A stretch of DNA of 64,000 bases from Lichenostomus cassidix (lineage: Eukaryota > Chordata > Aves > Passeriformes > Meliphagidae): NCBI GenBank assembly GCA_008360975.2, contig CM039196.1, forward strand, positions 2,170,001 to 2,234,000, in the 5' to 3' direction. Position 1 is the stretch's first letter. The number at the start of each line of letters is the position of its first letter. Below the pieces are notes generated by a model. The model searched no databases, was not told the origin of the DNA, and saw only the letters and a program-made list of their open reading frames with translations. Below, piece after piece: positions 13,601-28,600 of this stretch. The position numbers were made by a program, and so were the translations under genes.

Positions 13601-16600
13601 AATCCAAATAATCATTCAAGCTTTTCTGGCACTTCTCCAGCACATCGTTTATATGACGGAGGTCTGACAGACGATTTGGGGCTTCACAGCAATTTTTTAT
13701 TGTTGGGTCTTCTACAGTTGCAGCCATTATCTATACAGAGAGAAAAGGAAGTTTAGAAAATGTTGAACAGCAATAGGTTATATTGAATGATATTTAATTA
13801 ATGACAAAGCATGCAACCAGCACAAGAAGTACAGATCCTTATAGAAGTCAGTTACTTGCCTCTCTAAACATGTTGTCTACACGATCAAATATTTTTACTT
13901 CCTCTGGAAGCTGTGATCTGATGTCTCCACCGACAAAGATGCTCTCCAGGTACATCCATTTTCTCTGAACTGCTATCCAGATCTACGAATCAAATGTTAT
14001 CGTCAGAGGAAACAGAAGTACAATGGAAAATCTGGATTATAAATAACAAACATTAATTATTTAGTCCAGCACTTTTCTCCTACCTCAGTTACTTCACCAA
14101 TCAATGACAGAGTTTTTTCCCACTTTTGAGCAGATGAAAGGAAAGGACCCACAAATCGACTGCCCAAAATACTCTGAAGATTGACGCTGTTGTCATCAAG
14201 AATCTCTAACATTTCCTCTACAGATCCGAGAATATGGCCTCGTGTTTCAGTGCCTTTGGTGTACACTTGTACAGGAAATTTCATATTTTCCCATGTTTCT
14301 ATTATTTCCTTCATTCCCTGCATGTAAGCATAAAAAGAGTCATCTTTCAGTCTTCAAAAACTGAAGAACTATAACCTTAGCAAAAAAATGAAACAACGAA
14401 TTCAGCAAAATTTTTGCACAGATTTTTCTGACTCCGGTTTATAAAGAAAGACCAATTTCAAAACATGATGATAGCAAAAGAATGGATCCTTGTAATGTAG
14501 TCATAGAAATCCAATATGCTGCTGCCAAAGCCAATTCTGCAAGGATTCTGTGCCAGTAGGAGCTCATTAACAGAGCTATAGATCTTAGCTGCCATCAGTT
14601 ACATCAAGGCAGCTCCCTGAAGATGGCCAAATTTGCAATCCCACCAATTTAAAAATTTCAAATAGAACTCTGATCATTGTAATCCTCGTCTTTTTAGTTT
14701 TATTATGACTCTCTAATTCAATACATTACCTTCTCAATGCTAAGTTCCTTAACAGCAGTTCCAACTATTTCACTGATAACATTGGTGTGTCTGTGAAGTT
14801 CCATGGCAAACATATTTTCCAAAGTGAATGTTTCTGTTTTCATTTCAAACCTTATTCCTGTTTTCTCCATAAGGTCTTCCCAATGCCTGTTTTAAATTGA
14901 CACATCAGTTTACCACCATGACACAGTAAAAACCAAAAACAAGTCTAACATAACACATAATAATGAAATCACGTTTAGCACTCTGCTGCTTAAACAAAAA
15001 CTACTAGTTTGAATATATAAAGTATCTCAGTCATTGTAGTCACCTTGCATGCTATTAAAAGTTCATTAGGCAGAAACAGAGTTCCAAGCCCCAGGACATG
15101 GCATGACCCCAGTAATGGAAACTGAAAGTTCCAACAAAACATATCAAATACTTATAAATATAGTGGATGTAAATAAATCAAAACAACCTGTCTCTTAAAG
15201 CTTCATTTTTCAAATCAAGCAACAAAGGAACAGAGTCTCGAAATGCCTTCATTTTTTTTTCCAGTTGGACACCTATTGGCATACTGCGCACTGGTTTGGG
15301 CAGCTTCCGAAGGGCTTTCAGAAATCCTTCAATTCCATCCTGAAGAAGCTGGACATTGAGGTTTATCCAGAGTGTCTGAGACCATTCTTCTTTAGCTGCC
15401 TGGAAACAAGGACATTAGTTTATTTCATACAAAGGGTTCAAACATAATTGACAGTAACCAGAGGACAATGCAGCCTCTTCTTCTGTCTCCCACCTTTCCT
15501 GTGTGTCTGTGTATGAACACATGTGTCCCTGCAGACTCAGTGTGATACTCACTTTTTGTTCTGCATAAATGTCATAGACCTGCTTCAGAGCTTTTGCATC
15601 TTTCTGTGCTTTTATTAAGGCTGGGTATGTTGTTCCTGGCAAGTCTAAAAGCTTCTCAGCACTGCCTAGTTCCCGTTGCCTTTGTTCCAGTCTCTCCAAT
15701 TCTTTTTCAAACATAGCCATAAGTTCTAGTCCTGGGAAAGGAGAGGAATTTTTCTAGATCAATTTCCCAGGGCTCATGGGAAATAAGTAAGACAGAATTT
15801 GCATATAGTCTGGAGATGTTCTAGTACTAAAAATGTTCACATTCCCGGCTGATGAGTTTGTATGTTAACAAGGAAAGCACAGTTTTCTTGTTTGACATAA
15901 AATTTTAATTGTCCCAAGACTAATATTATCAAAACCTCACTTCACACACATTAATCCATTTACCTTTATCAAGATCATCCCCGACAGAACCAGGCCCCAC
16001 AGTCGTGAGTCTCTTGAAAAATTCTTCTGTCTCTTTGCCGTATTCCTCAACTTGTTGCTGTGTCAGCTAAAGAGAACAGCATTTAAATAGTTTTCCTTTC
16101 CATTTCTAATTGTTTTCAATACTAATTACGAATATTACCTTTGTGAATGATTCTTTTACACCTCCTTTACAATCTAGGTTGCGACTGACTTCTGTTGCTT
16201 CCTTTACGACGGTCTCCCATGCTTCCCTAAGATTGTCAGACATCTTTTGCTCTTCTTCAGCTACCTAAAACAAAACAAGCAGCACCTCTCACAAGACATA
16301 AGTAGACACACTTTCACAAGAAAGTGAGGAACATGTGCTCGCATTATAAATTTGCAAAACACAAAAACAATACTGAAGCAACCTCAACCAGATTTAAACA
16401 CATGCCATATGTCCATTATAAAGTGGACATACTGATTTGAGAACAGAGTCCGGACTAGACAGGCTCCAGACATCCCTTCAAACCTCAACAATACTGTAAT
16501 TCTGTAATACATCTTAAAAGGAAAATGTTTCCTCATTTACATGTGAGGAACTGTGCTGAGCTCAGATCTGAAAGGTTTGATGAGACATGCACTTACTGCA

Positions 16601-19600
16601 ATATTGTACATTGCAAGAGTTCTGTATCTCTCCCCAATGTCCAAATATCTCAGTTCCACTTCGAGGGATATGCGTTTGACCGTGGCAAATGAGCTAAGGA
16701 CAACTCTGAGATCGTCCAGGGTATTGGGAGATCTATTCACGTTCTCTGATAACCTCTGTAAAAAGGAAAGATAATTTCCAGAATCAACACTGACAAAACA
16801 GTTAGGCAGAATTATAATAATGAGTCAAACACAAAACACAAGCAAATAGCATGCCAGATTCATTTTCAGTCTATGTGATAAAGATAACAAAAAACAAACA
16901 CCTACCCGAATCTCATCTCGAAGGCTGAAGAGCTCCTCTCTTGTTAACTCATTAAGCAACTTCCCAAGTGACACCATCCAGCCTTTAGCATTCTCCTCCA
17001 CTGCGGAGGCTAAAGGAGCCAGGTGAAGCCTGATAAATTGTTCATCTTTAATCAAGGGCTGTTGAGTCACTTCCTGAGCTACCTTCATGTGGAACTGCAA
17101 GCGCTCATCAAAGATAACACAAGCAGGCTTCTCTGCAGCTAAAGTGCTCAGGACTGTGCCTTTGTCTGATTTCCACAGCACGTTATACCTCTCCCATTGG
17201 TTCAAACACTTGTTGAGAGAAGCCAGGAGTTTCTGCATATTCTGAGTGATGAGAGCAGCCTGTTCAATTATCAGAGGGCTCTGGGAAACATCACTGTAAA
17301 AGCTGAAAGTGACAACTTCATCTGCCTGGACGTGCTGAGGAGGGCATTCAATACACGTACCGTGCATCCATCGTATGAAATGCTGCAGTTTTAAAGACAG
17401 GGTTGGAAAACAGTTACCTTGTTGAGTCATTCTAGTTAAGTCATTCATAGAATCATTTAGGTTGAAAAGCCCTTTAAGATCATGGAGTCCAAGCAATCCA
17501 GGACTGTCAAGTCACCCAATAAATCATACATGTCCCCAGGTACTACATCTACACATCCTCCAGGAATGGTGACTCCACCACTTCCCTGGGCAGCCTATTC
17601 CAATGTGTGAGAAATCTTACAGTGAAGAAATTCACCACTATTTAGGACACAATGTAGCAAGTGGTGTGAATGATTTCTCAAATTGATTGTTTTTCTGACA
17701 GCAAAAAAGAGATCACACTTTCCCATCAACTTGAGAAGAGTTAATTTCATCCTAACAAAAATTTTCCATGCATTACTCAATCTGCTTCTAAAATCTCTGC
17801 TGAGCAACAATATAACATGACAGAGAGAAAAAGGTTTTAGATCAAACAACCTGGATGAAGCAGTGGAGCAAAACAGCAAATCTGAGCACAAAAAGCACAC
17901 TTCATCTAAATTTGCTCATTTCAGGTGACATCTGGAATCATTTGTCCATCAGCACAGGGCAGGAACATTGTCACATTATTTGGCTTCTTTTCAGGAAAGC
18001 AGTTCAATATGAAACAATTTATGCAGGAAAATACTGCTACATCATTGCCAGTAAGTTAGATACTTCATCTAGGTATTTGCTGTCCTCGATGTGTCCTAGA
18101 TGCTCCTCTCCAACATTTTCTGAACTGCTTTTCTGCTGTTTTTAAGATGAAATGTAATGTAGAGGAGGCCATTCATGCTCCTTTTTCCACCAGCCTATTC
18201 ATACATCAGAAAGAGACATCTGCGGTGCAACCTGAAAAGTACTTCCTTCTGATGTATACTGATTTATAAAACCAATTCATGTCCTTTCACTGGCAAAACT
18301 GCTAAAATTAATCAGCAATTTTACCTGGGTAAAAATTGCATGGATTTTTCTTCCCTTGATCATCAGTTTGTAAAATTAGAACAATGTACTGGATATTTTG
18401 ATTTCAAGATAAAGCAATACAAATCTCCCCTGTGACATTTATGCTTACCCAAACATAAAACAAGTTTAGTTCATTATAATCACAAGCAAACTCTAGCAGC
18501 AACAAAAAATCTTTATCAAAAATCACCTTAGTGACCTCAACAGTGTCTTGGATAGATTGCCCAGTTATTTTTTCAATCTCGCTGGCGTTAGGTTGCAGGG
18601 TTACCTCAGCATCAGATAAAACAGCTTCTATTTGTAACAACGGTGTATTTGCAAGAACAGTGGCATTAAAAACCTTTAAGTTCCTGAGAAAGGGAAAAAA
18701 TAGTGTCAAAGATAGAAATAATCAGGTGCTGCCCCTGGGGAAATGCCCAAGAAAGGCTGCAATTATCAGGTGTTTGGTTAGATCTGCAAACTGAGTTACC
18801 ACCGATTCCAGCTGGAAACACTGATGTGTCTGGGAGCAAAACTGTCCCACTAAACTGACTTAATGCAAAAGCTTGACTTGCTAAAAGAAGCTGTCAGAAG
18901 GAATGAATGGGGATATTTTGGTGCAAAAAGATCCTGGGACTATGGTCAACTCCACTGCAAGAGCCCAGACAAGAAAGCACAACAAACTCAGCTGAGCATG
19001 GATCAGAGTACAAAACATGCATCATGGGAAGAAGAGATGGATGGGAAGCTTAGACAGATATTACAACAGAGCTGCAATGCTGTCTTATAATAATTCCTTG
19101 CTTACAATAGAAGCCTTCATAGCATCTTGCCACAGGATTGGCCTCAGCCACTGCAGAAAAAGTAAAACCTTTGCTCTTGGACTCATGTCCCCTGCAGTAT
19201 GGGGAGGCACCTGGCAGCCAGACACCAAGTTCTTGAAATTATGTTCTTTAGGAAAACAAAACTTTGATTTTAGAGATAAACCAGGGAAGTGCAACTACAC
19301 ACATTGCAGAAAACGTGCCTTATTTCTCTCTTCTGCCAACAACATGCCAATAGCCATTTTCTCAGAATTTGGGTTTCCTCTGTAGCTTGTTATCAGTTCT
19401 CCATTATTCACAGGAAAAAAAATCAGTAGAAATACAAATCTGCCACAAACTATAAGTCACTGATGGGTTCAATCAGAATGTCAGTACACACAAGGATCAA
19501 CAGATCCAGAAAAACCTGAAGATGACTGGAAACCCATTAAAGCAAATAACTGACTTACTTCACAATTAACTGTGTCAACACCTGATAAATCCTATTTTCC

Positions 19601-22600
19601 CAGTATGCATAATAGGAAGCTAATTTTGGAGATTTGCCACTGTTTGTATTGGCAACTCGTCGTTCCACTTGTATTAGCAACTGTGGAACTGCAGAATACT
19701 TTCTAACCATGTGTTCCACATCTTTTGCTTGTTCACACTTAACATAGTCAAAAAATTCTTTTGCTCCTGCAACAGATACAAAAAAATAGCATTATTAATT
19801 GCAAAAGATATAACAGCTTTATACACTGGAATAATTACCTGGGCTTTATTTGTGAACATGAAATTGATCTTACATAATGATAAAAATGATCTTCACTTAG
19901 TCATGCTTAATTTATAAATATTTCAGCCCTCTGAAATACAGATTCTATGTGGACTCAATTATTTAATAGCAACCTTTTTACAACTATGAAGCGTTGAAAG
20001 AAATTTGATCCATCAACCACTCAAGGGACAGAGAGATCTGGCAGACAACCAGCTCACTGCCATTTCCATCTGAGGAACCAGTTCCATTCTCTGCTACACA
20101 CTGAATTATTACTATAACTGGTTTTGGTAACAATTAACAGTGTTTATCTTAGCAACTAAAACCATGAAGTGGCAGATAGAGAAAAATAAAACATCACAGA
20201 GATTGGAAATGAAAATAGAAAGACTTACCAGGAAGTTTGTCCCCATTTTTTGAATGTGGAAACTTAAAGAGATTTGTTGATTCTATGGACCGAAGTTTGC
20301 TGCTTATATCTTCAGAAATGTTATGAATGTGATGGACAATTAATTCCAACTTCCCAATGGTTTGTGTACATTGGACAATAAATTCCCCAATACCTTGAAA
20401 TAAATCACAACCATTTGTTTTATTCTCTTTTAAGAAGTATTTAACCAATGCATCAGAATTCTCACAACCAGATGTGTTTTATCTTTAAGAATCAACCAAG
20501 GTTCTGCAGAATCATAGATTAGATGTTTACTCAGCTAATCTAGCTCCCTTACAGCTCTTAGCTAAAGGTTCCTAACCATCTCCAGTGCTTTAAACAGAAT
20601 AAAAACACAAGAAATACCCTCCTGGATCAGAATTTGTTTAACTTGCTATTCTGCTTTTTTGCCAATAGGATGTATTATATGTTCTGCAATCATAAAAAAT
20701 AGATTGCAGAATTGAGGAGAGCTTTTAAACTAAAAATAAGTATCTAAGGCTATTTAAAAATAGTATCTCCATTACCTACGGACTTCCACGTGAGTCTTCT
20801 GTGTCCTGCTTTCAATATTGTCCGGAGTTCTTGGATATAGTCATCAAGAAGTTTGGTTTCTGCTTCATTCACCATTTCCATTAATTTGTGATAGCGATCC
20901 AGCACGGCTTTCAATTTACTTGTGTACCTAAGGAATGTAACAAACACAAAACAACAAAACAAAAAAATTATGATTTTCTTGAGAAATAGCTTCAAACTCC
21001 ATCAAAGAGCAGAGAATTTCCAACATTCTATTCAGACTTCCATATAAAGCAAAATTTGCAGAACTAATCAGAAAGTATATATTGATTATAAATGTAATTC
21101 ATTTCCCGCTGAAAACAAGAGTTTCATATGGCTCCAATAGTAGCTGGACAAACCTCTCCAGCCCCAGCTCAGAAAGTTATGGAGACAGCCTCAGTTTGAA
21201 GCACATAAGTAAACTGAGCAGTTGAACTTTAAAATCCAGTTAGGGACTTATTGGCACATCTGTGTGCTAAATGTCTGTGATAATTTGGACACAACTGACT
21301 TATTAAAGGCTGTACAGGAAGAAAGCAAAAACAAGTTTAAATGAGCTGAAATCTAAATTACAGTAACAATTCATCACAAAACAAATTATTTTCCTTGTTT
21401 CCTCGCAGAGGAGGAGTTGTTAATTTGTATAACAGTCCTACAACATTAAGGATGCAGAGAGTGCCAGAGAAAATCTTACCGGTGCAACATGGCCATTAGT
21501 AATTGTATCCTTAAAAAAATGCACTAAGAGCTCTCGTATTTCCAAAATTTGATGACTCAGGGCCTGTTCTGATTTGGAGTGAAATCATTTGAAATTCTGC
21601 CATAAATCTGTATGTGAGCAGATATTCTGTTACAGCCTTACCTAAGGTATTTGTCTTCCTGTAATGCCACAAATCTCGCTATTTCTGGGACTGGATACCC
21701 TAGCTGTTCCATGTACTTTGTTTCAATGATAATCTCTTCAAATTCGGGAGAAAAATTCAGAGTGAAGCAGACACTTTTCTTGGTGGTGACAGGCTCCTCT
21801 GTTGGAGAGCTCTACAACACAAGAAGGAGCAGCAGAAAGGAGGGAAGCACAAGGTAAAGGTGAGCTTTTGGAGACATTTGATAAAGCAGCAGGTAAAAGT
21901 CAGAATTACTGACATTCAGAGCTTGTGGAAATGCCTTTAAAATTTGACAGCAGCCTCAGCATTCTAGGATTAGAAATTACACACAACTACCTTTCAGTTG
22001 TTGATCACAAGCAACAAACAAAATTACCTCTATTTACACACTGCTGCAACCCATTACAACAGAAATCCCAGTGGAAATTCTGAGTGAGACAAAAGTTTAA
22101 TAGGAACAGGACTCTGCAAGATCCCCACTGAGAATCTGCATCTACCTAACTTCAGTTCCAAGTATTGTAGCAATGTCCCAAAAATGTACCAAAACCTAAA
22201 AATTAACAGGAACTACACAGCACAGAAGAGCACTTAGAGAAACAACATTCAGCCAGTTGCCAGGTGATTCAGGAACTATGTCTTATAAAGGACCACAAAC
22301 AATTCTGAACTCAGAACTTTTTCTAAATCTGTGCTTAAAATATTACTCTCAGAAAATTCTCGCCGATCATCAGGTAGATTTCAGTTCTTCTCCACAGAGA
22401 AGCCTGGTATATGATCTTCCTACATCTCACCTGCTCAGAAGTCTCTGGATCATTTGTTGCAGCCCCATCAGCGACAACAGTCAGTACAGTATCTTTCAGT
22501 AACAATGGAAGCTTCTGTTCTGTCCCCTCTCTCCACTGATGGTACTTTCCATCTTCATACTCTTTCATTTTCTTGGCCACTTGGAGATATATTTGTTTCA

Positions 22601-25600
22601 CCTAGAAATGAAAACCCTGTATAACTCATTTTAAAGACCCTGAAAAATGCTGAACTAACCCATCCTAATATGGTCTCTAAATATGGTTTCTGGTTTTTAT
22701 TAAATAAGAGAACAAGTAACACCTTGTAATTAATGCAGGCACTGGAGAATCTGGGCTCTTGAATTATGTAATTGATTCCATCACTGTCTCCCTGGGAAAC
22801 ACTGGGAAGGTTCCAATCCAGTTTTCACATCTAACATGGCTTGCTGTGTGCAAAGACTTGGGACTTCCCCTCAAAGAGCACTTTCACATCTTTAGAAGTG
22901 AATAATGAAAGTACTTCATCAAGTACCAAGAGACCCAACATACTTCCTTTCCACGTTCAGTAGCAAGCAACTCCTCCTCTTCATGGAATCGAATAATGGT
23001 GTGTTTGATCCGATGGAAAAGGGATCGAGACCAGGATATTGCTCCAGCCACTGGAGGATGGTTCTTGTACAGAGGTGGATTCTTGAGGTTCTCAACAAAG
23101 ATTTGCTTAACAATTTCGACCTAGAAGAGAATAAAATATTGCAAATAATCATTTTTCCACTATGTGTCCATGAGTGCTGTCTGACACACAGCACAAGCTC
23201 TGACGCTAATTCCAGCAGCAATATAAAAATAATTCTTTTGTCCTCCTTTCTCTATCTCATGGAGCTGCCATTATGGCAGTATTTTTGCTATGATTAAGTT
23301 TTTGTTGTTGAGCTCAATGTTCTTTGAAATATCAAGAAAAAAGCTGACATGAAAAGCTTTCCAACATACAGGCTTCTACATGTCAGAAATTATTTCTGCC
23401 TTCCAAAGTTGATTTCTGACACCTTTTGGTCATACCATGAACTTGTCCATCACAAGAGAGCTGTAGGGCATAAAAGATCCATTTTCTCCAGAAGGTCTCC
23501 TTGTTGAGCTACTGTTTACAAGGTGCAGGAATAGCCACAAGCCTTGTTGCACTCAGAGCACCTTCTGATTCCCACAGAGTGTCTCGCATGCACAGATGTG
23601 CACAACCATTTCAGCAAATTACCCAGACTATTTCTCCATTTGGCTCCAAAAAAAGAAGAGCATTTCTCATGTTTATTAATAAAAGTTTTCAGTCTTTTAG
23701 ATAGTAAATGACACCACACAGGTATTTAGACATAAACAGAGATCTATGGTTTTCATTAGGTAAAGAACTTCATGTACTAGGTAAGAAATCCCTAAATTAA
23801 ATACCTCTTTACAATATCGGTTCAAAACATCACTGAACTTCATCATGAGCTTCTTACTAATAGTTTCACGAATCTGGATGCGCTTGTACTTTAACAGCAT
23901 GTCAAACGCAGTTTCTGATGATCTAAAGGTCTTAAAAGATTTATCAATAAATCTTTTGATCTTTTCTTCAATATCCTAAACAAAGAAAGAAAGCAAAGAA
24001 ACCCTGTCACTTGGAAATTCATCCTGCAAAACCAAGAAAAGGTGGCAAAATGAAAATACTTTTTAATAATAGCAGTCAAGCTTATTTTTACTATATTTTG
24101 GGAAACACAGTATATGGTACTTACTGAAACATCTTCTCTAAATTCTTCCATAACTAATGCCCAGTCATGTGCACTTCTAATGCTGAAAGGGTCAAATGTC
24201 AGGTCTTCCATAGGACTAGTTAGTATATTTACTTCTTTTCGGAGTTCATCAATACCCTTTGGATTTTCTGACACTGTTATCAGCTCAGGAATAAATATAT
24301 TGTAAAGCTCTTCAGTGACCTACCAATTCAGAAGAACATACCATAAAGCCTTCTTTTTAATACTTTTTTCTGCCACTTAACACATCATTGTTAAATTTTT
24401 CCTTTCAAAAATATCAACCACACAGATAATGATCAGTTTGTGCTGCGATTTAAATTTCAAATATTGTAATACAAGACACTGAAAAAACACAAACACAGCA
24501 AAAATCTACAGGCCCAGCACTTCAGTTGTTAGATAATATTCAGTTATTACTCCTTTTTACTCCACTTTTCACACAGTTTTCACACACAACTTATTGATGG
24601 ACCATATTGCTAATTAACCCAAATCAAATTAGCCAAAGCACAGCATCTCTCCATTCATATGTTATTCTGCAATTAATACACAGATTCACAGATGGCTAGA
24701 TTTTTTATTATAGTACACTTAAACAGTATTTTATCTAACTCATCCCATTAAGCTGGCAACCCATGAAAATCACAAATCTGTGAAACAGTTGCTGCAAATC
24801 TCTATGTTCATACCATGCACACAGCTGCACTTTTCCCCACACAGTACCTACAGAAGAGTTATTCCATCTCCAGCATTAAACACAGTTTTGCTGGAATCAA
24901 AGGCACCACTCAGGTCTTAAGCACAAAACTAAAGGCTGTTAACAAGTCAACCTCTACAACACAAAAGAATCTCCTCTACAGAAGAAGACAGTGATTATAC
25001 AATCTCTTTATTTACTGTCTATATTACTACCTGAAAAATATCATGCAGATCTTGACAGATTGAAGCCATATAATCTGTTTTTTCAAATAAACTTTTCACG
25101 TCAAATTTCCAGTATCGCTCACTTCCCGATTCCTCAACTTGTGTACAAGTAGTAAAATAACATTTCTTCCAATGTTCAAGAGTGTTTTTGGCTTCTGTTA
25201 TTCTAATTTTTGCAGCAGCTATATCTTCTCTATTAATCAAATCAACACAGTTATTATAGATAGAAATACTGTAGATTAAAAAAAAAATTTCTCAAGTGGA
25301 ATAATATAATCTGGTTTAACAGCATCTAATTGTACAAATCTAGGCGAAACTTGTAACTTATTTGCGATGTGATTTTGAAAGGAGACATTATTTCAGGAGT
25401 GATTTTGATTGCATTTATGCCACTTTTTTACCACTGTAATTCTATTTATTGTTTTATGTCTTTTCAATAAAAAAGAGGACAAGCACCTATTTCTTCAGAG
25501 CTTATTTGGTAATTTATGAAAATTAAAAAATAAATTTACTTTTAATTTACCTTCTAATACAACTTCGGATGATTGAAAAATGCTGACATCTCTTTGGTGG

Positions 25601-28600
25601 AAATATTATCTACTGCACTTCATGTAAGACAAGCAAAGCTTTTAATAAATACAGCCCAGTTAAACAGGAATCCAGCACTTACTTAAACAGTGTGCTCAGG
25701 TCCACAACTCTGCGTGCTCTTTCAGAAATCTCCCATGAAATCCTTTCCAAGAAGGGCACCATGCGTTCATCCCTGTTGTAGTGCCGTGACATGATCCACA
25801 CGATTCTCAGGGCATTCAGCAGGGAAGGAATTACATTCGAGATAACTTCATTCCCAGTGCCAGTTGATAAATTCTGTGAAATGTGTATTGTGGATAAGAT
25901 GTCATGAAAACATACAAATTCACATTCAATAAACTAATATTTATTCTGTGGGTAGCTCAAGTTAAGAAAGTGACATTATTAAATAAATAACCTGGTTAAG
26001 GAGACACCCTGGTGCCTAAACAACGCACATGGTTAAGGATGTGCAAATCTGCATCTTTTGCTCCAAATTATTTTAGTTCCCATCTCAATATTCTTGTTTC
26101 AGTTAAAGCTGTCCCTGGACTGGTTTTGGCTCAACTCTTTATTTAGATGTTTGGATGATTTTCAGTATAATGTAAACTCAAATATTAGAACCACTGAAAC
26201 TCAAACAAAACAAGCAACTCTTTTTTAAAATTAAACATAATTTGTTAATCTAGAGTTATCTTGATTGCTGATAAAAAGTTACAAAATAAACAAGAGGTGA
26301 TTACATCAATAGAGAAACCAAACTCAGATAACTACAGTTCAAACTTCACCAAGTTTTCTCAAGGACAGGTACCTTCAAATGGCGTTCAAGAGTTGAAAGA
26401 AACTTAGCACTATCTTGAGCTTCCATGTGATGTTTTTTGAGGTCACTTAAGACTATCTGTAAATCTCCAGTACACTCAGATTCAGCTTCCTCTAATATTT
26501 CCAAGACTTTTAGCACCTCTGGACGCTTTATCTGTTCAGTGAGAGCAGTTAAAGTAGCATTTTTTTCACGCCAGAGAGCAATCTCTGCAAGTGGACCATG
26601 ACCCTACAAGTAATGTGGAATCAAATAAAAAAATATAAATTAGCATTATGTAAGAGTGAAAATTTATAACCAGATTACTTTTTTGCAAAAAATAAAAGAA
26701 ATATAATTGTCTATTTAAAAATAATTACTCACTACAGCTTTTAGTATTTCAGGGCTCTTTAGAAAAAAGTGCAGATAACAAAAGTCCCTTAGTTTTCCAC
26801 AGTTATCCTGTGTGGGTAGGATTTGCAGTGAATTACTTCATATTTTATTTATATTCTACTTCCCAGAGCCACACAGTTCCTCACTAATTTTGTTTGACTT
26901 TTCGAGAACTAGCACATGGTTTTCCAACAATCAAACATGAAGAGGAATTAAAAATTAACACAATTCTTGTGGGGAAATTAAGCAAAGTCTACAGGAATAA
27001 AAGCATCTTGGTGTTCTGGCAACATTACCTGTGGAACCTTTTCCAGTTGCTCCTCCAGAACTCTGGATATTAATTTCTGCCAGCTCATTGCACAGCTTTT
27101 CAGAGCCTGAACGACTTCTGGAACTGTGGCAAGAACAGTCACTTCTCCATCTAGATTTATAGTTGGCATCTCTAGTTTCATATGTTCTATTGGAAGAAAA
27201 TGCACATAGAATGAACTGTCTTTTTCCTACAGCATTGGCACCACTGGAGTGGCTTTTGCCTGCCGTCTTGTTGGCTACCTGAGGACAGACAACAAAGCAC
27301 CTGCTCTGCCTTTCTGAAAACAGGGCAAAATAGATTCAATTTTTTGACAGTTAACACAGTGCAAATATATATTCCTAGAATAATGGAAAAGCTCTCAGCT
27401 TTCAAGTCTTAACCCAATCTCTAACTATTAAAAATTAGGAACAGGGCTTTACCGAAGGTTATCAATCTGCCTATTGTAGGCCACTACACTCTCCTTCTTG
27501 GCGTGACAGCAATCCCTGGCAGGGAAGGGACATTAAACAATATGTGAAAGGCTGGTTTGACCTTCGCTTTCTATACCCTGCTATGGCCTGAATCCCCTGA
27601 AATTATGAGACATGTCTACCCCCTCTCCTACTCTTAACTCCAAACTGTTAGAAAGACTTATCACTGATTTAATCCATATCTCCATGCTGCCTGCTATGCC
27701 TCAGTGTGGGAAAAGTACCACTGGTATCAGCAGAGAACTTTAATCACCCGCAGAGCTTCCCCAGAAACTCAATTTTTTATTCTACATAAAGCCATTCTCA
27801 GGTGAACCTCTTTCTACTGCCATGAGCTCTAATCACCACAGTGCTGGCAGAACCAAAACATTCACCTCACCTGGTATAATCACCTGAGTTTCATTCCTCG
27901 TTGGAGTTTTAGAAGATTCCACAGACCGTCCTTTCTTTTCTTCAGATTCAATCTCAGATAAACTCTTTTCCTCAGAATCTGTATCACTATCTGAATCCAA
28001 TAAAGTTTTCTGACTCTGCTGCTGACCAGAGGAGAGAGCTGGTGAAAACTCATGGGATTCAAACAGGTGCCATAGATTAGATGGTTCATATTAAAAAAAA
28101 AAAAGTCAGCTCAGTAGTAATTCACTTAAGCATTGGATATTGCTCTAAAATTTAAGTGTGTCTCCTTCCATTTCACCTCTTTAGCATATTCTCTCTGCCT
28201 CAAGTTCTGCAGGGGAATGGCTCCAGCACACCTTTATGAAAGTCTAGGAGCACAGAAATAAAGGTGTCTGGTGTCACACTCTTAAATGATTCTCAGAGAG
28301 AAAAAAATGGGGAAACAAAATATCAAATAAGGATTAACAAAAAACCTTCATTTTGGCATACAAAGGTCACTTATTAAATATTAATATTTCTGATGCATAG
28401 TCTATATGATCAGCAGAATACTAGATAGATAAATCAGTCCTGGAAACATTCAAGACTAGATATATAAAAGCTGTCACACATTTACCTGTGAGATGGCATT
28501 CTTTAGCATCAAGAGAGTATCATCAGTTAGCATACCAGACTTTATCACTTGAGGAAGAATCTCATTAGCTTCAGTCAGGTTATTAGGTACAGGAACTCTT

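Noticed and set aside
18863..19385. Overlapping plus-strand frames in DNAH10 intron 16
   Set aside because: They show no similarity that I recognise, no codon signature and no splice sites; chance open frames in intron.
27453..27515. 63-nt exon-like segment in DNAH10 intron 4 (minus, CCAG acceptor and GTAAAG donor, open as [17 protein letters not shown])
   Set aside because: Intron 4 is phase 1. In that phase the segment hits TAG, and the open frame would need phase 2. Exons 4 and 5 join in frame without it.
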